Positions 38,274 to 47,136 of a stretch of 64,000 bases of DNA are shown in pieces (the first letter of the stretch is position 1; every line of letters begins with the position of its first letter). The stretch is from contig CAWKAO010000003.1 in the NCBI GenBank assembly GCA_963847665.1, forward strand, positions 124,001 to 188,000, read 5' to 3'. The position numbers and the translations under genes are program-made. Under the pieces are notes generated by a model. That model saw only the letters and a list, made by a program, of their open reading frames with translations. It ran no database searches and had not been told where the DNA came from. The DNA is from CAWKAO01 sp963847665. Lineage in GTDB: Bacteria; Actinomycetota; Humimicrobiia; Humimicrobiales; Humimicrobiaceae.

Positions 38274-39620
38274 CTATACCCCGATACCCCTGTAATTGAA
38301 CCCGATATCCGACATTGTTTTTTTATCGAAAATATTTCTTCCGTCTATGATATTTGGCGTTTTCATAACTGCTTTTATTTCTTTAAGATCGAGATCAAGG
38401 AATTCTTTCCATTCAGTCAGTATTACAAGAAGGTCGGCTCTCTTTGCTGCAGATAACGCATCAGGCGATATTATCATTTTACTGTCCATGCCTTCAGGAC
38501 ACCATTTTACAACCGGGTCATATGCTCTTACCTCTGCACCAAGTTCTAAAAATTTATTGACTATAGTAACGGAGGGAGCTTCCCTTGTGTCATCTGTATC
38601 AGGTTTAAAAGATAAACCCAGAACACCGATTATCTTATCTTCAATTATACCCAGCATGTCCATTGCTTTCTGGACTATCCTGTATCTCTGGTAATTGTTT
38701 ACCTGGATAACAGAGTTAAGTATGCTTGCAGGAGACCCATATTCCTCTGCAGTAAAAGCCAGTGCCCTTACATCTTTTGGAAAACACGAGCCACCCCAGC
38801 CAATACCTGCTTTCATAAACCTGTTTCCTATCCTGCTGTCAAGGCCCATACCGTATGTGACATCTATTATGTTGGCTCCTACCCTCTCACAGATGTTGGC
38901 CACTTCATTTATAAAAGATATCTTTGTCGCTAGAAAAGCATTTGAAGAATACTTTATCATCTCTGAGCTTGTTGAGTCAGTTACTATTATCTGTATCTTG
39001 TCCTTTCTATGGCTGTTTCCCTTTGCATAATCAAATTCCTGTTTTATTATGGGGCCATAAAGGTCTTTCATGATCTTTATGGCTTTTTCACTTTTGGAAC
39101 CTATTACTATTCTTTCAGGAAAGAATGCATCATTTACCGCTTCGCCTTCTTTCAGGAATTCAGGGTTAGAGACTATATCAAATTCATACTTCTGGCTATG
39201 GTCAGCGATATTTTCACTTATTATCTTTTTGACCCTTTTTGCAGTTCCGATCGGTACAGTGCTTTTATTTACGATTATCTTATAGCTGTTTATAGATTTT
39301 CCAATAAGCTCTGAGACCTCATCAAGAGAGGTAAGATCGGGTTTACCGTTAGGAAGAGGTGGTGTGCCCACACAAATAAAGATGATGTCCTGGGTTCTTA
39401 CTGCATCTGTAAGATCGGATGTAAAACATAAAGTCCCTTTTTTATAGTTCTTGACTATTATCTCTTCAAGCCCTGGCTCATAGATCGGACACTTCCCTTC
39501 AGTAAGAGAATTCACTTTATCCTTGTCCTTGTCTACGCATATCACGTCATGCCCTATTTCTGCAAGACATACTCCTGTAACGAGCCCTACATAACCTGTA
39601 CCTATTACGCATACTTTCAT
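38274..39620 (-). CDS. ugd: UDP-glucose 6-dehydrogenase
   Basis: 448 residues, typical for bacterial UGD. The protein opens with VCVIGTGYVGLVTGVCLAEIG (NAD-binding). It continues with ICVGTPPLPNGKPDL and VNKSTVPIGTAKRV, the catalytic GWGGSCFPKDVRAL (nucleophilic Cys near residue 266), and GLSFKPDTDDTREAPSV in the UDP domain. It oxidises UDP-glucose to UDP-glucuronate for acidic surface glycans. AAGGAG lies 12 bases before ATG 39620. It leads the run ugd, RmlC-like, rmlB. Confidence 0.92.
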   Translation of the reverse strand: MKVCVIGTGYVGLVTGVCLAEIGHDVICVDKDKDKVNSLTEGKCPIYEPGLEEIIVKNYKKGTLCFTSDLTDAVRTQDIIFICVGTPPLPNGKPDLTSLDEVSELIGKSINSYKIIVNKSTVPIGTAKRVKKIISENIADHSQKYEFDIVSNPEFLKEGEAVNDAFFPERIVIGSKSEKAIKIMKDLYGPIIKQEFDYAKGNSHRKDKIQIIVTDSTSSEMIKYSSNAFLATKISFINEVANICERVGANIIDVTYGMGLDSRIGNRFMKAGIGWGGSCFPKDVRALAFTAEEYGSPASILNSVIQVNNYQRYRIVQKAMDMLGIIEDKIIGVLGLSFKPDTDDTREAPSVTIVNKFLELGAEVRAYDPVVKWCPEGMDSKMIISPDALSAAKRADLLVILTEWKEFLDLDLKEIKAVMKTPNIIDGRNIFDKKTMSDIGFNYRGIGV

Positions 39621-39747
39621 ATTAGCACTACACTCCTTAATATTTATTAGCTATTTTCAGCCATGAATCCCAAAAATAATATAGTCATTATATATTGTAG
39701 ATTTTTTTATAATTTTAACCAATGCTGTATATTAATCAACCATCTTA

Positions 39748-40515
39748 TTACTGGATATGATTATAAGATTTTTTCACATGTAACCTCCAGAAGACGCGCA
39801 AGGTATCTGCAAAAACCCTTACCGCGTCAGGTAAACCCACTCTTCCAAATGTCCTGCTGGTTTTAAGATTCACAGGAGCTTCTGCAATTTTAAATCCTTT
39901 TTTTAGGACAGCTACTAAAAGTTCGAGATCGAAAGCATACCTTTCAAGGATAACTGAAGGCAGGCTGTTTGAAAGGACTTCATGTTTGAAGAGTTTTATC
40001 CCGGTCTGTGTATCCTTGATGGGCAGCCTGAATAAAAATCTTATAATGTGGTAGTAAGAATTGCTTAAAAATTTCCTGAACTTTGGATAAGCCAGGATTG
40101 ATTCTTTATGCAGTTTGGAACCAATGACCACATCAGCACCAGAATCTTTCATTATCTTAAATAAGTCCAGGAGATGAGAAGGGTGAAGATCAAGGTCTGC
40201 GTCAAGAAACAATACATACCTGCTGTTGGTAAATCCAAAACCATATTTTAAAGCAAAACCTTTGCCCCTGTTAGGACTGTATATCTGAATTTTTACAATC
40301 GATTTATTTTCACTTAAATACTCCTGTACCTTACCATAGGTATTGTCTGTGCTGCCATCATCGACAATCAAAATCTCATAACTGTGGCCAAATGCTTCCA
40401 GTACATTCTTTGTTTCTTTTATGGTAAATAGAATATTGTTTTCCTCATTATATGCAGGAATTATTATTGTAAAATCTATGGGGTTTTTAATTTTACCGAC
40501 CACTACTTGACTCAA
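39748..40515 (-). CDS. GT2 dolichyl/polyprenyl-phosphate glycosyltransferase (ALG5/DPM1-like)
   Basis: 255 residues, soluble. Motifs: TIIIPAYNEENNILFTIK, ILIVDDGSTDNTYG, NRGKGFALKYGF, FLDADLDLHP (metal site), DTQTGIKLFKHEVL and LERYAFDLELLVAVLKKG. Close in type to the gene at 8001. It would load a hexose onto a polyprenyl phosphate for the GT-C enzymes. TTG 40515 is the furthest upstream start and lacks a clear ribosome binding site, so the N-terminus may be slightly shorter. Between galE and ugd in the same direction. Confidence 0.82.
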   Translation of the reverse strand: MSQVVVGKIKNPIDFTIIIPAYNEENNILFTIKETKNVLEAFGHSYEILIVDDGSTDNTYGKVQEYLSENKSIVKIQIYSPNRGKGFALKYGFGFTNSRYVLFLDADLDLHPSHLLDLFKIMKDSGADVVIGSKLHKESILAYPKFRKFLSNSYYHIIRFLFRLPIKDTQTGIKLFKHEVLSNSLPSVILERYAFDLELLVAVLKKGFKIAEAPVNLKTSRTFGRVGLPDAVRVFADTLRVFWRLHVKKSYNHIQ

Positions 40516-40607
40516 ATCAATAAAAAAGTATGTAAATAAAAAAGTATGATATCAGTAAAAATACTCTCTTACAATTCATTTATCTGGGGTCTCTTATTTG
40601 AAAAGCT

Positions 40608-41531
40608 TTAAGTGTTTTGTCTAAACCACTGGTAAGTAAGGCCGAGACCTGTCCTGATGTCTATATCAGGCTCCCATCCAAGGACCTCCTCAGCCATTTT
40701 TGCACTGAGTACACTCCTGTATTGCTCACCTGGTTTTGCCGGGCCATGTGTTTCTTCAAGATCTTTATTTCCGGATGTTTCTCTTAGGTAATAAAACAAT
40801 TCATTTACTGTAGTCTCTTTTGAGGTGCCGATATTAATGCAACCGGTAAAATCCCTTTCTATGGCCGCTACATTTGCTTTTACAACATCGCCCACAAAAA
40901 CATAATCCCTTGTCTGGTTGCCATCCCCATTTATAACTGGAGCTTCCCCTCTTAATATCCTGCTTGAAAATATTGCGACCACACCTGCTTCTCCGAGCGG
41001 GTCCTGACGAGGACCGTAGATATTTGCATACCTGAGTGCGATATATCTTAGCCCATAAGTCTTAAAAAAATAATAAAGATATTTTTCAGAAGCCAGCTTT
41101 GCTACACCATATGGAGAGATCGGGTTTGTGCTGTGGCTTTCATCTGCAGGAAATACTTCCTGCTCACCATAGACTGTACCTCCGCTTGAAGCAAATATCA
41201 CTTTCTTGACTTTCTGATGCATACTGCAGTTAAAGACATTCAGTCCGCCTATCACATTTACGTCTGCATCAAATAACGGGTCCTCAACAGAGACCCTTAC
41301 ACTCAGCTGTGCTGCATTGTGGATGACGATGTCAGGACTTTCCTTTTTAAACACTTTCTTCAGGTCTTTGTCCCTTACATCTACCTCATAAAAGAGAGCT
41401 TTTTTATTTATGTTTTCCTTCATTCCGTTAAAAAGATTGTCTACTATTACGACTTCCATACCTAGCTCTACTAACCTGTCTGCTATATTTGAGCCAATAA
41501 AGCCTGCTCCCCCTGTTATAAGTACTTTCAC
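40608..41531 (-). CDS. UDP-glucose 4-epimerase-like NDP-sugar epimerase
   Basis: 307 residues, extended SDR. Motifs: VLITGGAGFIGSNIADRL, VDNLFNGMKENI, HNAAQLSVRVSVEDP, SSGGTVYGE, SPYGVAKLASEKYL (Tyr and Lys), LRYANIYGPRQDPLGEAGVV and GDGNQTRDYVFVGDV. These point to the GalE-like branch common in bacteria and archaea; UDP-Glc/UDP-Gal is the likeliest pair. With galT at 61755 this gives the outer steps of the Leloir route, but they are 20 kb apart. The start is GTG 41531 with AAGGAG six bases upstream. Confidence 0.83.
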   Translation of the reverse strand: MKVLITGGAGFIGSNIADRLVELGMEVVIVDNLFNGMKENINKKALFYEVDVRDKDLKKVFKKESPDIVIHNAAQLSVRVSVEDPLFDADVNVIGGLNVFNCSMHQKVKKVIFASSGGTVYGEQEVFPADESHSTNPISPYGVAKLASEKYLYYFFKTYGLRYIALRYANIYGPRQDPLGEAGVVAIFSSRILRGEAPVINGDGNQTRDYVFVGDVVKANVAAIERDFTGCINIGTSKETTVNELFYYLRETSGNKDLEETHGPAKPGEQYRSVLSAKMAEEVLGWEPDIDIRTGLGLTYQWFRQNT

Positions 41532-41577
41532 TTTTATCTCCTTAAAAAGTTATTTAATTTTTCTTGCTGATATTTCG

Positions 41578-42402
41578 TTATTGCTTTTCCTGATCAATAT
41601 ATTTTTCATCCATTATAGCAGGTATTGAAAGATCTACTGTCCCATAGACTTTGATCCTTTTGCTATCCACCAGGAAAACAACACCTTCCACCCCGGGGAT
41701 CTGGGTCACAGTATCTACAATGGTATAGACCACATACTCGTCAAGTATTCCTGATTCAAGGCTGTTATCAAGAAACTCTTTTGAAAGATCGATCTTTGCA
41801 AGATTTTCATATATCTCAACATCTAAAAGTTTTGTACCCGGTGGTATTACAGGATAATTGAAAGACTTTGCAGGGCCATCAAGCAGTCCCCTGACTGCAT
41901 TTTCAACTGCAATGGTAGGGCTTCCTGCATGGATTGTCCTCTTCTCATAAACAAACTTCTTTTCCTGGCCAAGTGATGCAAAATAAAACTTGATCTCCAG
42001 GGAAGCAGGAAATTTTTCTGATCCGTCATCAATATTCCTTTTAAAAAAATTTAAGATCCTTGCCCAGAAACCATTGCTGCCCCCAGAATCCTGCTGGATC
42101 TGTGTTTCTGGTGTCTCTATGTACTGTGTTGTTTCAGAAACTGTAGTGCTTTCATCGGTCTGTCCTATATCTGTGTTTTCAGCACTCTCCTGCCCTTCTT
42201 CTGCAGCAGAATCAGGTGAATAAAAGTATGCAAGCCTGTTTTTGACATCACTAATAAAATCTGGGTTGTCAAGGGAGTAAAATATAAGGGATATGACTGT
42301 AATGCCAAATACCAGGAAGACTATAAACCTGATTAACCGGCTTCTCCTTTTCTTTTTCCTCTCAGCCGATTTTTTTTTGATTAGTTCTTCTTCTGGTCGC
42401 AT
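41578..42402 (-). CDS. Membrane-anchored GerMN-domain protein
   Basis: 274 residues. A basic N-terminus (KKKSAERKKKRRSR) precedes one helix (about 24-44), giving a cytoplasmic tail with an extracellular body. An acidic/Thr-rich stalk leads to a GerMN domain (about 130-265): LEIKFYFASLGQEKKFVYEK, AVENAVRGLLDGP, YPVIPPGTKLLDVEI, AKIDLSKEFLDNSL and VEGVVFLVDSKRI. Same domain as the lipoprotein at 34401, but helix-anchored. The role is inferred to be in envelope growth. It is followed 46 bases later by galE and preceded 18 bases earlier by a TPR-like lipoprotein. Confidence 0.82.
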   Translation of the reverse strand: MRPEEELIKKKSAERKKKRRSRLIRFIVFLVFGITVISLIFYSLDNPDFISDVKNRLAYFYSPDSAAEEGQESAENTDIGQTDESTTVSETTQYIETPETQIQQDSGGSNGFWARILNFFKRNIDDGSEKFPASLEIKFYFASLGQEKKFVYEKRTIHAGSPTIAVENAVRGLLDGPAKSFNYPVIPPGTKLLDVEIYENLAKIDLSKEFLDNSLESGILDEYVVYTIVDTVTQIPGVEGVVFLVDSKRIKVYGTVDLSIPAIMDEKYIDQEKQ

Positions 42403-42420
42403 AAAACCGATCTTTTTTTA

Positions 42421-42999
42421 TTATTCAAGACCCATCATGGCTTTAAGATTTTCATATGCTTCAATGGCTTCTGCATATTTTGGATACAGGTTGAGTGCAG
42501 CTTCAAGCTCTGCAAGCGCTTCATCAAATCTCTGCTCATATTCAAGCTGCATGGCATTTGCGAAATGTATCCTTGCAGACTCGATTATTTCTTTTGACTT
42601 ATTGTATTTGGGATAAAAGTCATCGATCAGGCCCCGTTGTTTTTCTACAGAAAGCCCTGAGTCTTCTATTGCTATCTCGGCTTTTCTGTAAGTACTTTTT
42701 GCAAGACCATATTCCCCGCTTGAGTAGTAGCCGTTAGCAGTATCAATAAGATCCTGTATTTCAGGTGGAACTTCTTCCTCTGTTTCTGCTGTGGTTTCTT
42801 CTTCTTTTACTGTGGTAGTTACTGTAACCGTTTCTTTTTCAGTTTCTTCAGCAGTTAATGGCTGGGCCTGTTCTTTTTCTTTTTTACAGCCTGATACAAA
42901 TATTAGAAGCGTTAATATTAAAAAAGCTGTGATTGCTATAATTAAAATTTTTGATAACTGTTTTCTTCTCAGCTCTATGGCTGGACTTTTATGACTCAT
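42421..42999 (-). CDS. Small lipoprotein with TPR-like helical repeats
   Basis: 192 residues from the ATG at 42999. This start is chosen because AGAGGAG lies eight bases before it, while the upstream ATG 43020 would put that site inside the gene. The signal peptide ends in LLIFVSGC, a good lipobox. A Glu/Thr-rich linker (TEKETVTVTTTVKEEETT) follows, then two or more TPR-like helical pairs (YYSSGEYGLAKSTYRKAEIA, FDEALAELEAALNLYPKYAE). Probably an envelope scaffold. A TATAAT lies just upstream in 43021-43101. It precedes the GerMN gene in the same direction. Confidence 0.7.
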   Translation of the reverse strand: MSHKSPAIELRRKQLSKILIIAITAFLILTLLIFVSGCKKEKEQAQPLTAEETEKETVTVTTTVKEEETTAETEEEVPPEIQDLIDTANGYYSSGEYGLAKSTYRKAEIAIEDSGLSVEKQRGLIDDFYPKYNKSKEIIESARIHFANAMQLEYEQRFDEALAELEAALNLYPKYAEAIEAYENLKAMMGLE

Positions 43000-43101
43000 T
43001 TGCTGTACTCCTCTTTTCAAATTTTTACTATTATATATAAACTGTCAATGTTTTTAAACTGCTTGGAAATTTTTAGAAGCCTGGGTAGACTTTTTATTCT
43101 G

Positions 43102-44247
43102 CTATAATGTTTTATCTGTTACATTTATTTTAATAAGGCATGCTTCTGGCCTGCAGAAAAACCTGAAGGGCGAATACTTTCCTTCTCCAAGACCCCTGGA
43201 TGTAAATAGTACAAACTTTTTAAAATAAAACAATCCGGATGCATATCTGGCACTTATATTACTGCCTGTGATAATGGCCCCCAGTCCCGGTATCCTTACC
43301 TGTCCGCCATGAGTATGCCCGCATAAGACAATATCTGCACCTCGCCTGGCTATTTCGCATATCACATCCCTCTCCGGTGTATGAGTCATGCAAATGTTTA
43401 TCTTTTTTTCTTCATGTAGTTCATGGATATTGCTTCTGTTTATTGTAAAACAGGATCTTATGTTATTTTTACTGTAATTATCTTCAACAGGAAGCTCCTC
43501 CATATTACCAGAAATATTGCTAAATGCCTTTGCTATTTCTGTTTTCTTTATTATAGAGTCCTCAAGTCCTATTATCTGCAAGTATCCAATAGTGTCTTTG
43601 GCAGTTAGCGGCTTACACTGAATAGCTCTCTCACTATAGTCTGAAAACCTATTAGATCGGTCTTTGAAATTATACAGTACACTTTCATTCTTTAAGACCT
43701 TTACACCTATAGAGTCCAGCTTTGAAATAAGCTCTTTTACATCATTTAAGCGCCTGTATTCTTTTTTCCGCTTTACCATATTTGATACAAACTCTTTTAT
43801 CGTCTTATTATAATAATCGTGGACCCCGAGAACTGCGTATTTACCCATTTTTGCATCCAGACCTGAAAGCATATCTATGAGATAATCCACATACTCGTCC
43901 TTTTCCACCAGGTCACCGGTCAACAGTATCAGGTCAGGTTCAATATTTTTTAAACTATTTACAAAAGAAAACAGTTTTTTACCTTTCCTTCCCTTTCTCA
44001 GATGAAAGTCAGAAAGATGAAGTATTGTGAGCGGTTGTCTCACTCCAACACTTTCTGGTTCAGAAGAAATCATATCATGGTCCAAAGATGCAGCAGTCGA
44101 AGAATGCCCTGGACTGGTATCAATATTAATATCAATTTCAGAAAGGACAAAATTAACAGGCTCAAACCTGAATGCATACCAGTACAGGGCGAAGCCGGCA
44201 AACCCTGCTGCAATTATTATGAAAAATATAATCCAAAAAATACTCAT
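43102..44247 (-). CDS. Membrane-anchored calcineurin-like metallophosphoesterase (YkuE-like)
   Basis: 381 residues with one N-terminal helix (about 3-24). The metal-site blocks are LTILHLSDFHLRKG (DxH), LILLTGDLVEKDEY (GD), VLGVHDYYN, ICMTHTPERD and VLCGHTHGGQVRIPG (GHTH). The third block normally reads GN(H/D); here the Asn is Val, which removes one usual metal ligand. About 60 residues between blocks 3 and 4 are extra and polar. Such enzymes cleave phosphate esters, often lipid or envelope substrates. The gene overlaps the GT-C gene upstream by four bases, so coupling is likely. Confidence 0.78.
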   Translation of the reverse strand: MSIFWIIFFIIIAAGFAGFALYWYAFRFEPVNFVLSEIDINIDTSPGHSSTAASLDHDMISSEPESVGVRQPLTILHLSDFHLRKGRKGKKLFSFVNSLKNIEPDLILLTGDLVEKDEYVDYLIDMLSGLDAKMGKYAVLGVHDYYNKTIKEFVSNMVKRKKEYRRLNDVKELISKLDSIGVKVLKNESVLYNFKDRSNRFSDYSERAIQCKPLTAKDTIGYLQIIGLEDSIIKKTEIAKAFSNISGNMEELPVEDNYSKNNIRSCFTINRSNIHELHEEKKINICMTHTPERDVICEIARRGADIVLCGHTHGGQVRIPGLGAIITGSNISARYASGLFYFKKFVLFTSRGLGEGKYSPFRFFCRPEACLIKINVTDKTL

Positions 44248-45800
44248 AAATCCCTTCTATTTTTAAGAAGATCCCTTTTGGATTTAAACAGGGGTAGATT
44301 ATAAAATATCCAGAAATAAGTCAACGGAAACAGACCAAACATATATCTCTCTATCGACCATGCAAATTCCTCTATTAAACCAAGCGATATAAATAGTGCA
44401 CCAAATCCTGCAAATATAAATACAGCAAATATCCAGCCTTTTTTTATAAACGAATCTTTGAGATTAAAAAGTAAGACCAAAAATAGGGCTGGCCAGGCTA
44501 GCCCATAGGATGAACCTAAAAATGCCCTTGCAGAATCATATGTTGAATAAATGACCTCTCCGGTCATGGCTTTAAGTGCCCTCAACGGCTCGAATAAGCC
44601 TGAAGCAAAAATACCACCATTTCGGATGTCATTGAATAGACTGGACCACTCACTGCTTAAAATTGAAAGCCCAAGCCTGCTTTTTATTATAAGCCAGGGA
44701 AGCTGTATTAATAAGGTCAACAATATTGGTACAATTATTGCAATTAAAAGAGACCTGCGCGATTTTAGGCCAGTATTTGTATTACCTACCTTTTGCCTGC
44801 CAAACCTTAAAGCAGTCATCATGGTATTCATTATTAAAAAAATGGCCAGATACATCACACCTTCTGTTCTAACCTGTGAGAGCATTGCAAAAAAAATCGT
44901 CGATAATAAAAGATAGTTTGTTTTTTTGGATTCAGCAATCCAGTATCGATAGAAGAAAAATACTGAAATAAAAAGGATCACTGAAAATAATAGATTTGTG
45001 TACTCAAGATATCCGTGGTCCATCGTTATCGATAAAAGAGAGATAAAAAATACCAGAGAAGCAGAAAATATCCTGTTAAACCTTTTTCTAAATAGATAAT
45101 AAAAAATAAAGATAAGGGAAGAATAAAAAATTGGAAATATTACTTTTACAAGTGTCTCTTCGACCTGCCCGAGCCAAATATAGATCCAGGTCTGCATCAT
45201 CGGAAGGTACAGGGGGTATGAAGGATGTGCAAAGCTGTAATCATGCTGAGTATAAAACGGCAGGACGCCCCCATCGATAAAAAAAGCAATTCCCTTTAAA
45301 CTCCAGCAGGATATCGCATCCCAGAACCTTATAGGAAATAGAAAAGTAAAAAATATTACTACGATAAAGTTTGCGAAGATAAGAAATATTATAAAGGCAA
45401 ATATTGAATTTTTTAACCAACCCTCTGAAGAACTTTTAAAAGCACTGGATCTAATGCCTGATGATGTAACTTGATGAGTGATATTATTTGTGACATTGTT
45501 ATATTTTGCCTTTTTCTTCCTGGCGATAAAAAGATATATAGAAAATATTAAAAAAGAAAGTGAAAAAACTGCTATGTTTAAAAGGCTGAACCTGAAACCC
45601 ATAATGGAAAGGACCATTAAATAAATAGTTGAAATAAAAATACCTATATAGAAACTGATAAAAATATTAAAAATCCCGTGATTAATATCTGGCCAATTTT
45701 TAACTACTCTATCTTTGTTTTTTTCAAGCAGAAAGTGTGCTGCAGGATAGCCTATTATTGCCAAAGAGGCTATTGCCAGTATCAATCTTACGATCAGCAC
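44244..45800 (-). CDS. GT-C type membrane glycosyltransferase
   Basis: 518 residues with about 12 helices. The large first outer loop has PIRFWDAISCWSLKGIAFF and HPSYPLYLPMMQTWIY, the D and HPxYP motifs of a GT39-like subgroup. Further on is QVRTEGVMYLAIFLI. It should use a polyprenyl-P-sugar. It sits apart from the main glycan region, coupled to a phosphoesterase and divergent from an SDR gene. The start is GTG 45800 with GGAAA nearby. The divergent spacer 45801-45932 is AT-rich with no convincing promoter. Confidence 0.74.
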   Translation of the reverse strand: MLIVRLILAIASLAIIGYPAAHFLLEKNKDRVVKNWPDINHGIFNIFISFYIGIFISTIYLMVLSIMGFRFSLLNIAVFSLSFLIFSIYLFIARKKKAKYNNVTNNITHQVTSSGIRSSAFKSSSEGWLKNSIFAFIIFLIFANFIVVIFFTFLFPIRFWDAISCWSLKGIAFFIDGGVLPFYTQHDYSFAHPSYPLYLPMMQTWIYIWLGQVEETLVKVIFPIFYSSLIFIFYYLFRKRFNRIFSASLVFFISLLSITMDHGYLEYTNLLFSVILFISVFFFYRYWIAESKKTNYLLLSTIFFAMLSQVRTEGVMYLAIFLIMNTMMTALRFGRQKVGNTNTGLKSRRSLLIAIIVPILLTLLIQLPWLIIKSRLGLSILSSEWSSLFNDIRNGGIFASGLFEPLRALKAMTGEVIYSTYDSARAFLGSSYGLAWPALFLVLLFNLKDSFIKKGWIFAVFIFAGFGALFISLGLIEEFAWSIERYMFGLFPLTYFWIFYNLPLFKSKRDLLKNRRDL

Positions 45801-45932
45801 TTTTTATTTCCATTTCTTTTTGGATTTGCAGAAAAGTTATTTTAATATTTTTACACAAATATTTTAAAATCAATAGTTATGGTTGGAAATCTTATGGTAT
45901 AGTTACTTAAATATTATCTTTATTTTTTTATT

Positions 45933-46862
45933 ATGATACTGGTCATCGGTGCAACAAGTTTTATAGGCCCTGCAGTTGTTGAAAAACTGCTTTTTGCAGG
46001 AAATGATATAAGATGTCTTATCCGCACAGACAGTGATACTTCAGGCCTTGAAGAAGTATCAAAAAAAACCGGTCGCCCTTTAGGATTTGCTACCGGCAAT
46101 CTTAACAGCAGTGATTCTATATTATACAGTTTCAAGGGTATCGATACAGTAGTTTACCTTGTCGACCTGAAACGTACTACTTTCGTAAAAAACCTGCTGA
46201 ACGCATTATTGAAAACAACCATAAGAAGAGCCATATTTATAAGCTCCACCACCGTCCTTGTACCCTTAAAAAATATTCAAAAGGACCTGAAGGCAGAGTC
46301 TGAACAGATGATAGAAAGTTCAGGCCTGGATTACACAATACTCAGGCCGACAATGATATATGGAAATGAAAAAGACAGGAATTATTCTAAGATGATAGGT
46401 TTCATTAGAAAGAGGGGGTTTTTCGTTATTTTTGGAAACGGGGAACACCTGATCCAGCCTATTTATATAACTGATGTAGCTGAAGCGGTAGTATCATGTA
46501 TGGGAAATAAAAAAACTGTAAAAAAGACCTATGAGATATGCGGAGAAAAATCTATCAAATACAGGGATATGCTTGAAATCGTTAAACTAAAGATGGAAAA
46601 ACAATTTAAGATTATTAGGCTTCCCGTCAAGGCAAGCAAGTTTGCTATTTCCATTTACAATAAAATATTTCCTGCTTCAGCACTGAGACCAGATATGATC
46701 GAGCGGATGGAAATCGATAAAGCATATTCATATGATGAAGCAAAAAATGATTTTGGTTTTTCACCCATTGGTTTCGAAGAAGGTATCGGAAATTTGATTT
46801 ATTGTCTTCAAAATAACAACCAGGACAAAAAGAAGCCAGACCATAAAAAACAATATAAATAA
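45933..46862 (+). CDS. NAD(P)-binding SDR, NDUFA9/NmrA-like
   Basis: 309 residues. The Rossmann start is MILVIGATSFIGPAVVEKLL, followed by GNLNSSDSILYSFKGIDTVV, AIFISSTTV, SGLDYTILRPTMIYGNEKDR and QPIYITDVAEAVVSCM. This is the atypical SDR pattern of NDUFA9-like or NAD-epimerase-like proteins without a clear YxxxK. The substrate is unknown. Its stop (46860-46862) is in a polar, Lys/Asn-rich tail. One frame over, the same kind of tail continues without a stop into the membrane protein that ends at 48225, so the two may be one gene. Confidence 0.72.
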   Translation: MILVIGATSFIGPAVVEKLLFAGNDIRCLIRTDSDTSGLEEVSKKTGRPLGFATGNLNSSDSILYSFKGIDTVVYLVDLKRTTFVKNLLNALLKTTIRRAIFISSTTVLVPLKNIQKDLKAESEQMIESSGLDYTILRPTMIYGNEKDRNYSKMIGFIRKRGFFVIFGNGEHLIQPIYITDVAEAVVSCMGNKKTVKKTYEICGEKSIKYRDMLEIVKLKMEKQFKIIRLPVKASKFAISIYNKIFPASALRPDMIERMEIDKAYSYDEAKNDFGFSPIGFEEGIGNLIYCLQNNNQDKKKPDHKKQYK

Positions 46863-47136
46863 AAACAACCAGTCACAGGACCAGCATAAAAAAATACCCT
46901 ATAGAAAAATATTATTTATTCTCTTATGCACCGTAGTATTTATTCTTTTTGCCTTAAGCTGTTTTCCTCTCATAAATAAGACTCTTTTTATATATGGAAA
47001 AAACTCGCCTGATGGTCTCATTACTGCCTCTGAAGAGTACGGATTAAAGCTCTCAGGGCGCGGTGATTTTGACCTTTGGGAAATATTTCTTGCCCAGCCT
47101 TTAAAACCTCACATCTCTGACTATCTTCTTATTACA

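Noticed and set aside
43021..43101. TTGACA and TATAAT on the minus strand before the TPR-like lipoprotein as a full promoter
   Set aside because: Only about seven bases separate the two hexamers, so they cannot serve together; TATAAT alone may still work.
44244..45800. Wzy-type polymerase or O-antigen ligase
   Set aside because: The WDA and HPxYP outer-loop motifs fit GT39-like GT-C enzymes better, and no ligase-type signature was seen.
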